A DNA stretch of 64,000 bases from Corallococcus macrosporus (GCF_017302985.1 NZ_JAFIMU010000006.1:62001-126000), one strand, 5' to 3'. Shown: positions 36,881 to 46,199, counted from the stretch's first letter. Program-made: numbers and translations. Notes: generated by a model from the letters alone, not told the origin.

Positions 36881-38127
36881 TGGCCACCCGGCGCATCATC
36901 ACCCTGCCCCCCACCCTCACCGGCGCGGACGCCGTGGCCTTCGCGCGCGATGGGCTCAAGCGCGGCGCGGACGTCATCGAGGTGCGGACCGACCTGCACG
37001 CCGCCGGAGACATCGACCCGGACGCGCTCGCCCGCGTGATGCCGCTGCTCGTCTCCGAGCGGGGCAAGCCGCTGCCCGCTCCGTGGATCCAGGCCGCGTG
37101 GCGCGTGGACCGGGACGTGGAGCGCGCGCAGGACATGGACGCGCCGCCGGGGAAGCTGCTCGCGTCGCACCACGCGGAAGGACCACTCACGACGGCGGAG
37201 GCGCTGCGCCGCTGGTCCCGTCCCATTCCGCCGGACGCGCTGGTGAAGCACGTGGAGCCCATGGACGGGCCCGCGCACCTGGACACGCTGCTGGAGACAC
37301 AGGCCCTGCTGTCCCAGCGCTTCGGCGCCGAGCGCGTCACCGTGCTGGGCATGGGGCCTGTCGCCATCCCGGCGCGCGCGGTGCTCTCGCGCAGGAACGG
37401 GCTGGAGTACGTGGCCATGGGCGGCCCGTGGACGGCCGCGCCGGGACAGCGCCTGCTGGACGACGTGGTGCGCGAGCATCGCAAGGCGAAGGATCCGCAC
37501 GCGCTCCGCCTGGGCATCCTGGGCACGTCCATCGCGCACTCGCGCTCGCCGCGGATCCACCGTCAGCCGTTCGACCGCATCGACCTGGCGGAGGACGCAC
37601 CGGTGGAGGCGGTGGTGGACGCGATGCTGCCGTACTACGCGGGCTTCGCCGTGACGAGCCCGTTCAAGATGAGGCTCGCGAAGCACACGGGCTCCACGCT
37701 GGACGCCATCAACACGCTGGTGCGCCGGGGCGCGCGGTGGGAGTCCTTCAACACCGACACGGAAGGGGCGCGCGCGGTGCTGGAGCGGTTGGGCGCGAAG
37801 GACGTCGCGGTGCTGGGCGACGGCGGCTCCACGCAGGCGCTGCGGCTGGTGGCCGCCGAACAGGGACTTGCCCTGCGGGTCGTCAAGCGCGCGGAGATTC
37901 ACGCCCCGCTGTCCGGGGATTGGGTCTGGACGTGGCCGGACCGCGTGGCTCCGCCCGAAAACCTGCGATTCCACGGGGCACGCGTGGCGGTGATCGCATA
38001 CGGTGCGCCCGGCCGGCGCGTCGCCGCGGAGATCGTTCGCCGCGGGGGCACCCCTCTCCTGCTCGGTGCGGCGTGGTTCGTCGCCCAGGCCCGGCGGCAG
38101 CGACAACTCTGGGAAACGGCGACATGA
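36880..38127 (+). CDS. fused 3-dehydroquinate dehydratase (type I) / shikimate dehydrogenase
   Basis: Bifunctional enzyme converting 3-dehydroquinate to shikimate in two steps. Residues 1-190 are a type I dehydratase: VIEVRTDLH (Glu), LLASHHAEG (His) and ALVKHVEPMD (Schiff-base lysine). Residues 205-415 are shikimate dehydrogenase: GILGTSIAHSRSPRIHR, AVTSPFKMRLAK (catalytic Lys), ESFNTDTEGA and the NADP loop VAVLGDGGSTQALRL. This order of domains resembles the plant and chlamydial AroDE fusion. It overlaps aroK by one base and aroC by four. Confidence 0.9.
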   Translation: MATRRIITLPPTLTGADAVAFARDGLKRGADVIEVRTDLHAAGDIDPDALARVMPLLVSERGKPLPAPWIQAAWRVDRDVERAQDMDAPPGKLLASHHAEGPLTTAEALRRWSRPIPPDALVKHVEPMDGPAHLDTLLETQALLSQRFGAERVTVLGMGPVAIPARAVLSRRNGLEYVAMGGPWTAAPGQRLLDDVVREHRKAKDPHALRLGILGTSIAHSRSPRIHRQPFDRIDLAEDAPVEAVVDAMLPYYAGFAVTSPFKMRLAKHTGSTLDAINTLVRRGARWESFNTDTEGARAVLERLGAKDVAVLGDGGSTQALRLVAAEQGLALRVVKRAEIHAPLSGDWVWTWPDRVAPPENLRFHGARVAVIAYGAPGRRVAAEIVRRGGTPLLLGAAWFVAQARRQRQLWETAT

Positions 38128-39143
38128 ATACCTTTGGCACCCTCTTCCGGCTGACGACCTTCGGCGAAAGCCACGGCCCCGCGCTGGGCTCCGTCATCGA
38201 CGGCTGCCCCGCGGGCGTTCCGCTCACGCGCGAGATGATCCAGGCGGCGCTGGACCGCCGGCGTCCCGGACAGTCCGCCCTGGTGACCCCGCGCAACGAG
38301 CCCGACACCGTGGAAATCCTCTCCGGCGTCTTCGAGGACAAGACGCTGGGCACTCCCATCGCGGCCATCGTGCGCAACGCGAACCAGCGCTCGCAGGACT
38401 ACAATCAGTTGGCCAGCGTGGACCGGCCCGGCCATGCGGACGCCGTGTGGCGCGAGCGCTACAAGCACCGCGACCACCGGGGCGGCGGCCGCACCAGCGG
38501 ACGTGAGACGCTCTGCCGCGTCATCGGCGGCGCCGTCGCGGAGGCGTACCTCGCGCGCGACCTGCCCTCCATCAGCACCGTGGCCTACGTCTCCCAGGTG
38601 GGCGAGCTGATCTCCTCCGTTCCGGCGCCGGGCCTCACCCGCGCCATGGTGGACGCCCACCCCACCCGCTGCCCGGATGCAGCCGTCCGTGAAGAGATGT
38701 CCCGGCAGATCCTCGCCGCGAAGGAGGCCGGGGACAGCCTGGGCGGCTCCATCGACGTGCGCGTGGAGGGCCTGCCCGTCGGCCTGGGCGAGCCCCTCTT
38801 CGGCAAGCTGAAGGCGCTCATCGCGCAGGCGCTGGGCAGCATTGGCGCCGTCACCGGTGTCGTGTGGGGTCCGCCGGATCTGATCCAGCGCCTGGGACAG
38901 CCCGGCACGAAGTTCCACGCCGTGAAGGACGCGTACGGCGGCATCCAGGGTGGGCTCGCCAACGGAGAGCCCATGCAGGTGCGCGCCTTCTTCAAGCCCC
39001 CCGCGACGCTCGCGGATCACGCCAAGGGCGGCCGTCACGACCCGTGCATCATGCCCCGCGCCGTCCCGGTGCTGGAGGCCATGGTGTCGCTCGTCATCGC
39101 CGACCTCGTCCAGCAACTCAACGCCCGCCCCCACTCCGCATGA
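38124..39143 (+). CDS. aroC: chorismate synthase
   Basis: Converts EPSP to chorismate using reduced FMN. The 339-residue protein is complete, with FRLTTFGESHGPALGSVIDG, RDHRGGGRTSGRETLCRV and RHDPCIMPRAVPVLEAM signatures. The ATG at 38124 overlaps the previous stop (ATGA), and the stop overlaps the aroB start in the same way. It is a bacterial monofunctional type without a flavin reductase domain. The product feeds MenF, encoded divergently 4 kb away. Confidence 0.97.
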   Translation: MNTFGTLFRLTTFGESHGPALGSVIDGCPAGVPLTREMIQAALDRRRPGQSALVTPRNEPDTVEILSGVFEDKTLGTPIAAIVRNANQRSQDYNQLASVDRPGHADAVWRERYKHRDHRGGGRTSGRETLCRVIGGAVAEAYLARDLPSISTVAYVSQVGELISSVPAPGLTRAMVDAHPTRCPDAAVREEMSRQILAAKEAGDSLGGSIDVRVEGLPVGLGEPLFGKLKALIAQALGSIGAVTGVVWGPPDLIQRLGQPGTKFHAVKDAYGGIQGGLANGEPMQVRAFFKPPATLADHAKGGRHDPCIMPRAVPVLEAMVSLVIADLVQQLNARPHSA

Positions 39144-40210
39144 GCCCGCTTCCTCCCGGTTCCTACCGCCCCCCCAACGACCGCTGGGGTTCCTTCACGA
39201 AGCTCGTCGCCAAGCTGCCCGAGGGCAGCGTCGCCGTGGTGGACCGCACCGTCGCGCGCTTCCACCCCACGCTCATCCCCGCCATCGAGGCCCGCAAGCC
39301 GCGCGCCATCATCCAGTTGGTGGGCGGTGAGCGCGCCAAGAGCCTCGCGTCGCTGCAGAAGGTGCTCGCGGGCGGGATCAACCTGCCGCGCTCCGGCACG
39401 CTCGTGGCCGTGGGCGGTGGCACCGTGGGCGACGTCGCCACCGTGGCCGCGCACCTGCTCAAGCGCGGCGTGCGGCTGGTGCAGGTGCCCACGACGCTGC
39501 TCGCGGCGGTGGACAGCAGCCTGGGCGGCAAGGGCGCGGTGGACCTCGTCGTGCGCGGCCGCGTGGTGAAGAACCCCGCGGGCGTCTTCCACTACGCGGA
39601 TGAGACGTGGCTGTGCCCGGAGCTGTACGCCACGCTGTCCGACGCGCAGGTGCGCGAGGGGTCCATCGAGGCGTGGAAGATGGTCGCGTCGCTGGATGCG
39701 TCCCTCTTCAAGCGCTACGTGCGCACGCCGCCGGCGCTGGAGAAGCTGGTGAAGGACGCGCGCGGCCTGAAGGAGGACGTCTGCGCGAAGGACCCGTACG
39801 AGCACCAGGGCCTGCGCCGCGTGCTCAACTTCGGCCACACCTTCGGCCACGTGCTGGAGAGCCTGTCGCGCTTCAAGCTGTCGCACGGCGACGCGGTGGG
39901 CCTGGGCATCCTCTGGGCCCTGGACGTGGGCCGGCACCTGGGCATCACGCCGGAGCCGGTGGCGCATGAAGTGGAACGCGCGCTGGCCCGGGGTCCGGGC
40001 GTGCTCGGCCGCGACCGCGCTGCCGAAATTTCCCAGCGCGCGCCGTTGAAGGACGTGGTCGCGCTGCTGGACGCCGACAAGAAGGCCGGCGCCAACGGCG
40101 AGCTGCGCATGGTGCTGCTCACCGCGGTGGGCACCGCCGAAGTCGTGGATGTGATGCCGAAGACGTGGCGGGCCCTGTGGCCCGCCTGGACCCGTGGAGC
40201 CCGCCCTTGA
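39140..40210 (+). CDS. aroB: 3-dehydroquinate synthase
   Basis: NAD- and metal-dependent cyclisation of DAHP to 3-dehydroquinate. The 356-residue protein shows VAVGGGTVGDVATVAAH, QVPTTLLAAVDSSLGGK and the metal ligands: Glu in REGSIEAWK, His in LNFGHTFGHVLE and His in KLSHGDAVGLG. Its ATG overlaps the aroC stop (ATGA). It sits second to last in the operon. Confidence 0.96.
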   Translation: MSPLPPGSYRPPNDRWGSFTKLVAKLPEGSVAVVDRTVARFHPTLIPAIEARKPRAIIQLVGGERAKSLASLQKVLAGGINLPRSGTLVAVGGGTVGDVATVAAHLLKRGVRLVQVPTTLLAAVDSSLGGKGAVDLVVRGRVVKNPAGVFHYADETWLCPELYATLSDAQVREGSIEAWKMVASLDASLFKRYVRTPPALEKLVKDARGLKEDVCAKDPYEHQGLRRVLNFGHTFGHVLESLSRFKLSHGDAVGLGILWALDVGRHLGITPEPVAHEVERALARGPGVLGRDRAAEISQRAPLKDVVALLDADKKAGANGELRMVLLTAVGTAEVVDVMPKTWRALWPAWTRGARP

Positions 40211-41502
40211 GCCATGCCTCGCCGAGCCGTCTCACCGTCGACCCGAGCGCCTTGAGCGCCTCACCGCTCACCCCGCCCGTGTCGAAGTCGGACGCCCAGC
40301 GAGCCCTGGTGTTGGGACACCTCACGGGCGCCTGGCCGCTGCCGTCGGTGCAGGCGGAATCGGACGAGGACCTTCCCGCGGACGTGCGCGTGCTGCGCCG
40401 GGGCGTGGAGGCCCTGCGCCTGCCGCCCGGCCCCGTGCGTGACGTGGACTGCGCGGACGGCGGTGCTCCCTTCCGCATCCTCGTCACGCAGGCCGCGGTG
40501 ACGCCCGGTGCGCGCGTGCGCTTCACCGGCACGCCCCGCCTGGGCGAGCGCCCGCACGGCCCGCTCTTCACGTCGCTCAAAGAGGCCCTGGGCCCCGCCG
40601 GCCTGACGCTCACCGAGGGCACCCCGTGGCCGGTGGAGCTGCACGCGCCCCAGGACACGGCGAAGCTTGCGCCGGTGTTCCGCGTGCCGGGCGCGCAGAG
40701 CAGCCAGTACGCCTCCAGCCTGCTCTTGGGCTGCGCGGAGCGGTTCCTGCGGGAGAAGCGCGCGTGGAGCGTGGAGATCGAAGGCACGCTCACCAGCGCC
40801 GGCTACATGGACCTCACGGTGGCGTGGCTGCGCCGCTTCGGCTTCACCGTGGAGCAGTCCGAAGGTCACTATTCCGTCACGCATTATCAGGCGCCCGAAT
40901 CCGTCCCATCACTGCCGGGCGACTGGTCGTCGTTGGGCTACCTGGTGCTCATCGCCTGGCGCACGGGCGGCACGGTGGAGCGCGCGGAGCCGCGGAGCGC
41001 CCACCCGGACCAGGCGATCCTCCGGCTGGTCGCTGACGTCGGGTTGAAGATGATCCCCGCGGACGCGCCCAACACGTGGCGTTTCCAGGGCGAAGCCACC
41101 GGCGAGCTGCGCGCTTCCGGCAAGGAGTGCCCGGACCTGCTGCCCACGCTGGCGGCGCTCGCGTGCGTGCTGCCCCGGCCCACGACGCTGACGGACGTGG
41201 GCATCCTGCGGGTCAAGGAGAGCGACCGGCTGGAAGGAATCCGAACGTTGGTCACCGCCTACGGCGGCACCACGGAACTGTCGGCCGGAGCCGACAGTGA
41301 GTCGCTTCGCATCCTCCCGCCGAAGACGAAGCCCGCGCGCTTCGCCATGGACAGCCGGGGCGACCACCGCCTGGCGATGTCAGCGGCCACCCTGTGTGTG
41401 CTGTCCGGGGTGCCTCTGGAGTTGACGGGGCCGGAGTGCGTGGAGAAGAGCTTTCCGGGCTTCTGGCGGCAGCTGGCGCGCTCTGGAATCCGCTATTCCT
41501 GA
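40207..41502 (+). CDS. aroA: 5-enolpyruvylshikimate-3-phosphate synthase
   Basis: EPSP synthase, sixth pathway step. The 431-residue protein has the SKSDAQRALVLG loop, APGAQSSQYASSLL-type segment (VPGAQSSQYASSLLLG), CPDLLPTLAALAC, RVKESDRLEGI and RGDHRLAMSAATL. The usual G in the substrate loop PGSKS is V here (PPVSKSDAQ). The TTG at 40207 is chosen because TTGA overlaps the aroB stop like the neighbouring junctions; GTGs upstream (40165) are alternatives. It ends the operon. Confidence 0.93.
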   Translation: MSHASPSRLTVDPSALSASPLTPPVSKSDAQRALVLGHLTGAWPLPSVQAESDEDLPADVRVLRRGVEALRLPPGPVRDVDCADGGAPFRILVTQAAVTPGARVRFTGTPRLGERPHGPLFTSLKEALGPAGLTLTEGTPWPVELHAPQDTAKLAPVFRVPGAQSSQYASSLLLGCAERFLREKRAWSVEIEGTLTSAGYMDLTVAWLRRFGFTVEQSEGHYSVTHYQAPESVPSLPGDWSSLGYLVLIAWRTGGTVERAEPRSAHPDQAILRLVADVGLKMIPADAPNTWRFQGEATGELRASGKECPDLLPTLAALACVLPRPTTLTDVGILRVKESDRLEGIRTLVTAYGGTTELSAGADSESLRILPPKTKPARFAMDSRGDHRLAMSAATLCVLSGVPLELTGPECVEKSFPGFWRQLARSGIRYS

Positions 41503-41588
41503 GCAAGTGAGCGGACCGGAAACTTCGCCTCTCGGACTTATCGTTCTTTTTTGTTGAAAGCGTCCGCCGCCCTGTGAAATCTCCGCCC

Positions 41589-42893
41589 ATGCCCAAGGAC
41601 ACGCTGACCGTCACCGACAATCGGACCGGGAAGACGTACGAGATCCCGATCGAGAACGGCTGTATCCGCACCCCCGACCTGCGCCAGATCAAGACCGGCA
41701 GCGATGACTTCGGTCTGATGGGTTACGACCCCGCGTTCCTGAACACGGCGAACTGTAAGAGCGCCATCACGTTCATCGACGGTGACAAGGGCATCCTGGA
41801 GTACCGCGGCTACCCCATCGAGCAGCTCGCGGAGAAGTCCACCTTCCTGGAGGTGGCCTACCTGCTGCTCAAGGGCCAGCTGCCCACGCAGGCGGAGCTG
41901 GACAACTTCACGCACAACGTGACGCACCACACGCTGGTGCATGAGAACATCAAGTCCTTCATGGACGGGTTCCGCTACGACGCGCACCCCATGTCCATGC
42001 TGGGCTCCACAGTGGCGGCCCTGTCCGGCTTCTACCCGGACGCGAAGAACATCCGCGACGCGCGCAGCCGTGAGATCCAGATCACGCGCCTCATCGCGAA
42101 GATGCCCACCATCGCCGCGTTCTCGTACCGGCACTCGATGGGCCTGCCCTACGTCTACCCGGACAACGACCTGTCCTACGTCGCCAACTTCCTGGCGATG
42201 ATCAAGCGCATCGGCACCACGACGTACAAGGTGCACCCGACGCTGGAGAAGGCGCTCGACGTCCTCTTCATCCTGCACGCGGACCACGAGCAGAACTGCT
42301 CCACCACGTCCGTGCGCACGGTGGGCTCGTCGCAGGTGGACCCCTACTCCGCGGTCGCCGCGGGCGTGGGCGCGCTCTACGGCCCGCTGCACGGCGGCGC
42401 CAACGAGGCGGTGCTCCGCATGCTCCGCGAGATCGGCACCAAGTCCGCCATCCCGGAGTTCATCAAGCAGGTGAAGGGCGGCGAGGGCGAGAAGAAGCTC
42501 ATGGGCTTCGGCCACCGCGTCTACAAGTCCTACGACCCGCGCGCGAAGGTCATCAAGCGCGTGGCGGACGAGGTCTTCGAAGTCACCGGCAAGAACCCGC
42601 TGCTCGAGATCGCGCTCGAACTGGAGCGCATCGCGCTCGAGGACGAGTACTTCGTGAAGCGCAAGCTGTATCCCAACGTCGACTTCTACTCGGGCCTCAT
42701 CTACGAGGCGATGGGCTTCCAGGCGGAGATGTTCCCCGTCCTGTTCGCCATCCCCCGCACGGTGGGCTGGTGCGCGCAGTGGGAGGAGATGGTGACGGAC
42801 AACGAGCAGAAGATCGCCCGGCCCCGTCAGGTCTACACGGGCTCCACGCGCCGCGACTACGTCGCCCGCGAGAAGCGCACCAGCGCCAAGTAG
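41589..42893 (+). CDS. gltA: citrate synthase
   Basis: Entry enzyme of the TCA cycle, condensing acetyl-CoA with oxaloacetate. The 434-residue type II-like protein has FILHADHEQNCSTTSVR, the catalytic histidine in GPLHGGANEAV, GFGHRVYKSYDPRAK and the Asp in VDFYSGLIYEAMG. The ATG at 41589 starts MPKDTLTVTDNRTGKTYEIP; a GTG 15 bases upstream is possible. It is monocistronic, 86 bases after aroA, and ends in a strong terminator. The other TCA genes lie 25 kb away in the same window. Confidence 0.96.
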   Translation: MPKDTLTVTDNRTGKTYEIPIENGCIRTPDLRQIKTGSDDFGLMGYDPAFLNTANCKSAITFIDGDKGILEYRGYPIEQLAEKSTFLEVAYLLLKGQLPTQAELDNFTHNVTHHTLVHENIKSFMDGFRYDAHPMSMLGSTVAALSGFYPDAKNIRDARSREIQITRLIAKMPTIAAFSYRHSMGLPYVYPDNDLSYVANFLAMIKRIGTTTYKVHPTLEKALDVLFILHADHEQNCSTTSVRTVGSSQVDPYSAVAAGVGALYGPLHGGANEAVLRMLREIGTKSAIPEFIKQVKGGEGEKKLMGFGHRVYKSYDPRAKVIKRVADEVFEVTGKNPLLEIALELERIALEDEYFVKRKLYPNVDFYSGLIYEAMGFQAEMFPVLFAIPRTVGWCAQWEEMVTDNEQKIARPRQVYTGSTRRDYVAREKRTSAK

Positions 42894-42922
42894 TCGCTGG
42901 CCGTCTCAGCCACTGAAGCACG

Positions 42923-42965
42923 AAGGGGCGCAGGACTCGAAGCTGAGTCCTCCGCCCCTTTCGCT
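42923..42965. terminator. bidirectional terminator between gltA and the acyl-CoA ligase
   Basis: Sixteen-base arms (42923-42938 with 42945-42960) form a stem with a single mismatch and a 6-base loop, followed by a T-rich stretch on the plus strand. It stands between convergent genes. Confidence 0.85.
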
Positions 42966-42970
42966 TTGCC

Positions 42971-44791
42971 CTACCCGTGGGCCGCGGCCGCGCCCCCCGG
43001 CTCGCTGTAGAGCGCGTCGATGACGTCCGCGTACTTCTGCTCCACCACCTTGCGGCGCATCTTCATGCTGGGCGTGAGCTCGCCGCCGTCGATGGAGAAC
43101 TCCCCCGGCAGCACGCGGAAGCGCTTGATGCCCTCGAAGCGCGACAGCTTCGGGTTCACGTCCCGCTCGAGGGCCTCGTGCAGGTGCTGCTGGAGCCGCG
43201 GGTCGTTCACCAGCGTGGCCACGTCCTCCGGCCAGCCCTTCTCCCGTGCAAGCCTCCGCGCCCGGTCCGGCTCCAGCGTCAGCAGGGCCACCAGGTAGTT
43301 GCGGCGGTCCCCCACCACCAGCGCGTGCCCCACGGGGGAGACGGCCTTGATCAGCTCCTCGATGTTCGCGGGAGACGTCTTCTTGCCGCCGGAGGTGACG
43401 ATGATCTCCTTCTTGCGGCCGGTGATGCGCAGGAAGCCTTCGGCATCCAGCTGTCCCACGTCACCCGTGTGCAGCCACCCGTCCGCCAGCAGCTCCTGCG
43501 TGGCCTCCGGGTTGCGGTGGTAGCCCAGGCACACGTTGCCGCCCTTGACGAGGATCTCCCCGTCCTCCGCGATGCGCACCTCCACGCCCAGCATGGGGCG
43601 GCCCACCGTGCCCAGGCGGGCGCACTCGGCGGTGCTCACCGTGGCGGGGCCGGTCACCTCCGTCATGCCCCAGACCTCCAGGAGCACGACGTCGATGGAG
43701 GCGAAGAAGTCCAGCACGTCCCGGCCAATGGGCGCCGCGGACGTGGAGAACAGCCTCGCCCTGTCCAGACCGATGCGCGTCTTCAAGGGCTGGAACACCA
43801 CCCGCTGGGCCAGCGCGAACTTGGCCTCCATGAACGAAGGCACGCGCTCCTGGTTGAGCACGCGCGTGTTGCGCTCCAGCGCCGTGGCGCGGGCCCACTC
43901 CACCAGCCGGCGCTTCAGGGGCGGCTGCGCGGCGAGCCCCTCCTCCGCCTTCGACTTGAACTTCTCCCAGACGCGCGGCACCGCGAAGAAGATGGTGGGG
44001 CGCACCTCCGTGAGGTTCTTGCCCAGCGCGTCCAGCGAATCCGCGAAGTACACCTGCGTGCCCATGAGCAGCGGGCTGTGCAGGGAGACGATCTGCTCCG
44101 CGATGTGTGACAGCGGCAGGTACGACACCAGCCGCTCGTCCTCCATGTCCTTGAAGCCCATGGTGTCGCCCAGCTGCTTCGACGTCCAGGCGAGGTTGCG
44201 GTGGCTGAGCGCCACGCCCTTCGGCTGGCCGGTGGTGCCGGACGTGTAGATGAGCGTGGCCAGGGCGTCCGGGTGCAGCGCGTGGACGCTGTCCCAGTAG
44301 GGGTCTTCGTCCTGCTTCGCGCCGGAGGCCAGCACGTCCGCGTAGCGCAGCACGCCGTCCGGCAGGGGCGTGGGCGCGTCCACGACGATGAGGTGCTTCA
44401 GCGCGGGCAGCCGCTTCTGGACCTCCAGACCGGTGGCCAGGTGCTTCGCGTTCTCCACCAGGAGGAAGCGCGCCTCACAGTGGCCCAGGATGTAGACGAG
44501 CTGATCCACACTGCTGGTGGTGTAGAGCCCCACCGGCACGCCGCCCAGGGCCATGGCCCCCAGGTCCGCGACGTGCCACGCCTCGCGGTTGAAGCTCAGG
44601 AGGCCCAGCGGGTCGCCTTCCCGGAAACCCAGCGCGTGCAGCCCCAGGGCGAAGCGCTTGACGCGCTGGGCATAGTCGAACCACGAGGTGGGGACATAGG
44701 CGCCTCCATGGTGGGACCACAGCGCCGGGCGGTGTTCCAGCCGCGCGGCCTGGTCATGGAGCGCATGCAGCATCGTCTTGGGCAGGTCCAT
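42971..44791 (-). CDS. long-chain-fatty-acid-CoA ligase (AMP-binding)
   Basis: Acyl-adenylating CoA ligase, 606 residues, matching the FACL/FadD15-type family. Core motifs: TLIYTSGTTGQPKGVALSH, YLPLSHIAEQ, VWGMTEVTGPATVS and WLHTGDVGQLDAEGFLRITG, followed by RKKEIIVTSGGKKTSPANIE, then an activating lysine region near the C-terminus (MKMRRKVVEQKYAD). Its role is activation of exogenous or recycled fatty acids; chain specificity cannot be read. It is transcribed alone and converges on gltA. Confidence 0.92.
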   Translation of the reverse strand: MDLPKTMLHALHDQAARLEHRPALWSHHGGAYVPTSWFDYAQRVKRFALGLHALGFREGDPLGLLSFNREAWHVADLGAMALGGVPVGLYTTSSVDQLVYILGHCEARFLLVENAKHLATGLEVQKRLPALKHLIVVDAPTPLPDGVLRYADVLASGAKQDEDPYWDSVHALHPDALATLIYTSGTTGQPKGVALSHRNLAWTSKQLGDTMGFKDMEDERLVSYLPLSHIAEQIVSLHSPLLMGTQVYFADSLDALGKNLTEVRPTIFFAVPRVWEKFKSKAEEGLAAQPPLKRRLVEWARATALERNTRVLNQERVPSFMEAKFALAQRVVFQPLKTRIGLDRARLFSTSAAPIGRDVLDFFASIDVVLLEVWGMTEVTGPATVSTAECARLGTVGRPMLGVEVRIAEDGEILVKGGNVCLGYHRNPEATQELLADGWLHTGDVGQLDAEGFLRITGRKKEIIVTSGGKKTSPANIEELIKAVSPVGHALVVGDRRNYLVALLTLEPDRARRLAREKGWPEDVATLVNDPRLQQHLHEALERDVNPKLSRFEGIKRFRVLPGEFSIDGGELTPSMKMRRKVVEQKYADVIDALYSEPGGAAAAHG

Positions 44792-44886
44792 CCGACGGAA
44801 CGTAGTGGAAGCCCACCGCCTGTTCCACGTCTCCCCGTCTCAGCCGTTGACAGCATGTTCACCGGCTTTGTATGCCGCGCCCGACC

Positions 44887-45243
44887 ATGAGCATCGACTT
44901 CACCTGCCAGAAGTGCGAGGCCAGCTTCGAGTTGGAAGCCCAGGACCTCATCGAGGGGACGGAGAAGATTGTCTGTCCCCACTGCGACGCGAAGGCGCCC
45001 GCCAACCTCACGGAGGACTTCGTCGCCGCGCTCACGGAGATGCGCGCGCAGATCGCCACCCTGAGCAAGAAGTTCGCGGTGACGATGACGCTCGAGGCCG
45101 AGGAGCTCGAGGACGAACTCGACGACGAGGACGAAGACGAAGAGGAGGACGACGAGGACGACGTCGACGAGGACGAGGACGACGAAGAGTCCGAGGACGA
45201 CGAGGACTACGACGACGAAGAGGCCGAGGAAGACGACCGCTAG
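44887..45243 (+). CDS. zinc-ribbon protein with highly acidic C-terminal tail
   Basis: A 118-residue protein in two parts. The N-terminus is a small zinc ribbon with CQKC and CPHC knuckles. After a short coiled section (FVAALTEMRAQIATLSKKF), the last 50 residues are almost only Asp and Glu. I recognise no named family for the whole. Such tails can mimic nucleic acid or bind basic proteins; this is a suggestion only. An in-frame ATG at 44872 is an alternative start. The gene is divergent from the acyl-CoA ligase. Confidence 0.7.
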   Translation: MSIDFTCQKCEASFELEAQDLIEGTEKIVCPHCDAKAPANLTEDFVAALTEMRAQIATLSKKFAVTMTLEAEELEDELDDEDEDEEEDDEDDVDEDEDDEESEDDEDYDDEEAEEDDR

Positions 45244-45372
45244 TCGTCCCGCGCCCCCTCTTCCCGCCTGCCCGCCTGCTCTCCAGCCGGGTGGGCCAGG
45301 GCCCGGGGGCCGCTCGCGACGGCCGGGGGGCGCTGCCCTCCCGGTGAAGGGACAGGTGCGTAGCTTAGGGAT

Positions 45373-46170
45373 GTGAAAACGTCCAACCGCGCCAATTTCT
45401 TCGTCGCTCCGTTCACGGCCGTGGTGCTGGCGCTGGGGGGAGCGTTGTTCCTTCCCGCGTTCGGGATCCCCGGCGCCATCGCCGCCTCCGAGACGGCCGA
45501 AGGGAAGAGAGAGAAGCCCTGCATCACCGAGAAGGGCGCTGATCCCAAGGCGTGCTCGGAGCTGGTGGAGCTGGAAGTGAAGGACGTGGTGCCCTTGATG
45601 GAGGCGCAGACGCACGCCGTCGTGCTGACCACCAAGGACGGGGAGACGGTGCTCCCGCTCTTCGTGGACGAGGGCGCGGCGGTCTCCATCGCCTTCCGCC
45701 TCGCGGAACGTCCGCCCCCCCAGCCGCTGTCGCAGGACCTGCTGGACGACGTGGTGTCCAAGCTGGGCGGCAAGGTGACGGAGGTCCGCATCGACGACCT
45801 GCGCGACAACGTCTACTCCGGCCGCGTCTTCCTGCAGCAGGGCAAGAAGGAGCTGGCGCTGGACGCCCGGCCCTCCGACTCCATCGCCATGGCCATGCAC
45901 AGCCAGGCCCGCATCCGCGTGACGCGCAAGGTGCTGGCGCTGGCGGGCATCACCCGCGCGGAGATCGAGGCCCTGCAGAAGCAGCAGGACCTGGGCGTGG
46001 GCGGCAGCGGCCAGGGGGGGGAGGACATGGGTCCCCTGCCCCCGCCGCCTCCCATGGGCCCCAGCGCGGGCCACCCGAAGCCTCCGTCCGAGGACATCGG
46101 CATGGACCACTCCGTCAAGGACGAGCCGCTGATGGCGCCCACGGGCAAGGGCCAGGAGATCGACCTCTAG
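45373..46170 (+). CDS. exported bifunctional-nuclease (BFN/DUF151) domain protein
   Basis: A 265-residue protein with an N-terminal hydrophobic export signal (about residues 8-38, ending AIAAS), a DUF151/BFN core and a Pro/Gly-rich C-terminal tail. The core shows VPLMEAQTHAVVLTTKDGE, LPLFVDEGAAVSIAFRL and LALDARPSDSIAMAM, all standard for the family. Family members are usually cytoplasmic, so the leader is unusual. Two cysteines follow the leader (PCITEKGADPKACSE). Translation starts with GTG. A terminator lies 30 bases downstream. Confidence 0.85.
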   Translation: MKTSNRANFFVAPFTAVVLALGGALFLPAFGIPGAIAASETAEGKREKPCITEKGADPKACSELVELEVKDVVPLMEAQTHAVVLTTKDGETVLPLFVDEGAAVSIAFRLAERPPPQPLSQDLLDDVVSKLGGKVTEVRIDDLRDNVYSGRVFLQQGKKELALDARPSDSIAMAMHSQARIRVTRKVLALAGITRAEIEALQKQQDLGVGGSGQGGEDMGPLPPPPPMGPSAGHPKPPSEDIGMDHSVKDEPLMAPTGKGQEIDL

Positions 46171-46199
46171 CCCCCGGAAGCCCCACACCCCGGAACGAT

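Noticed and set aside
41503..41588. A separate gltA promoter or operator
   Set aside because: The gap has AT-rich TTCTTTTTTGTTG but no convincing pair of boxes.
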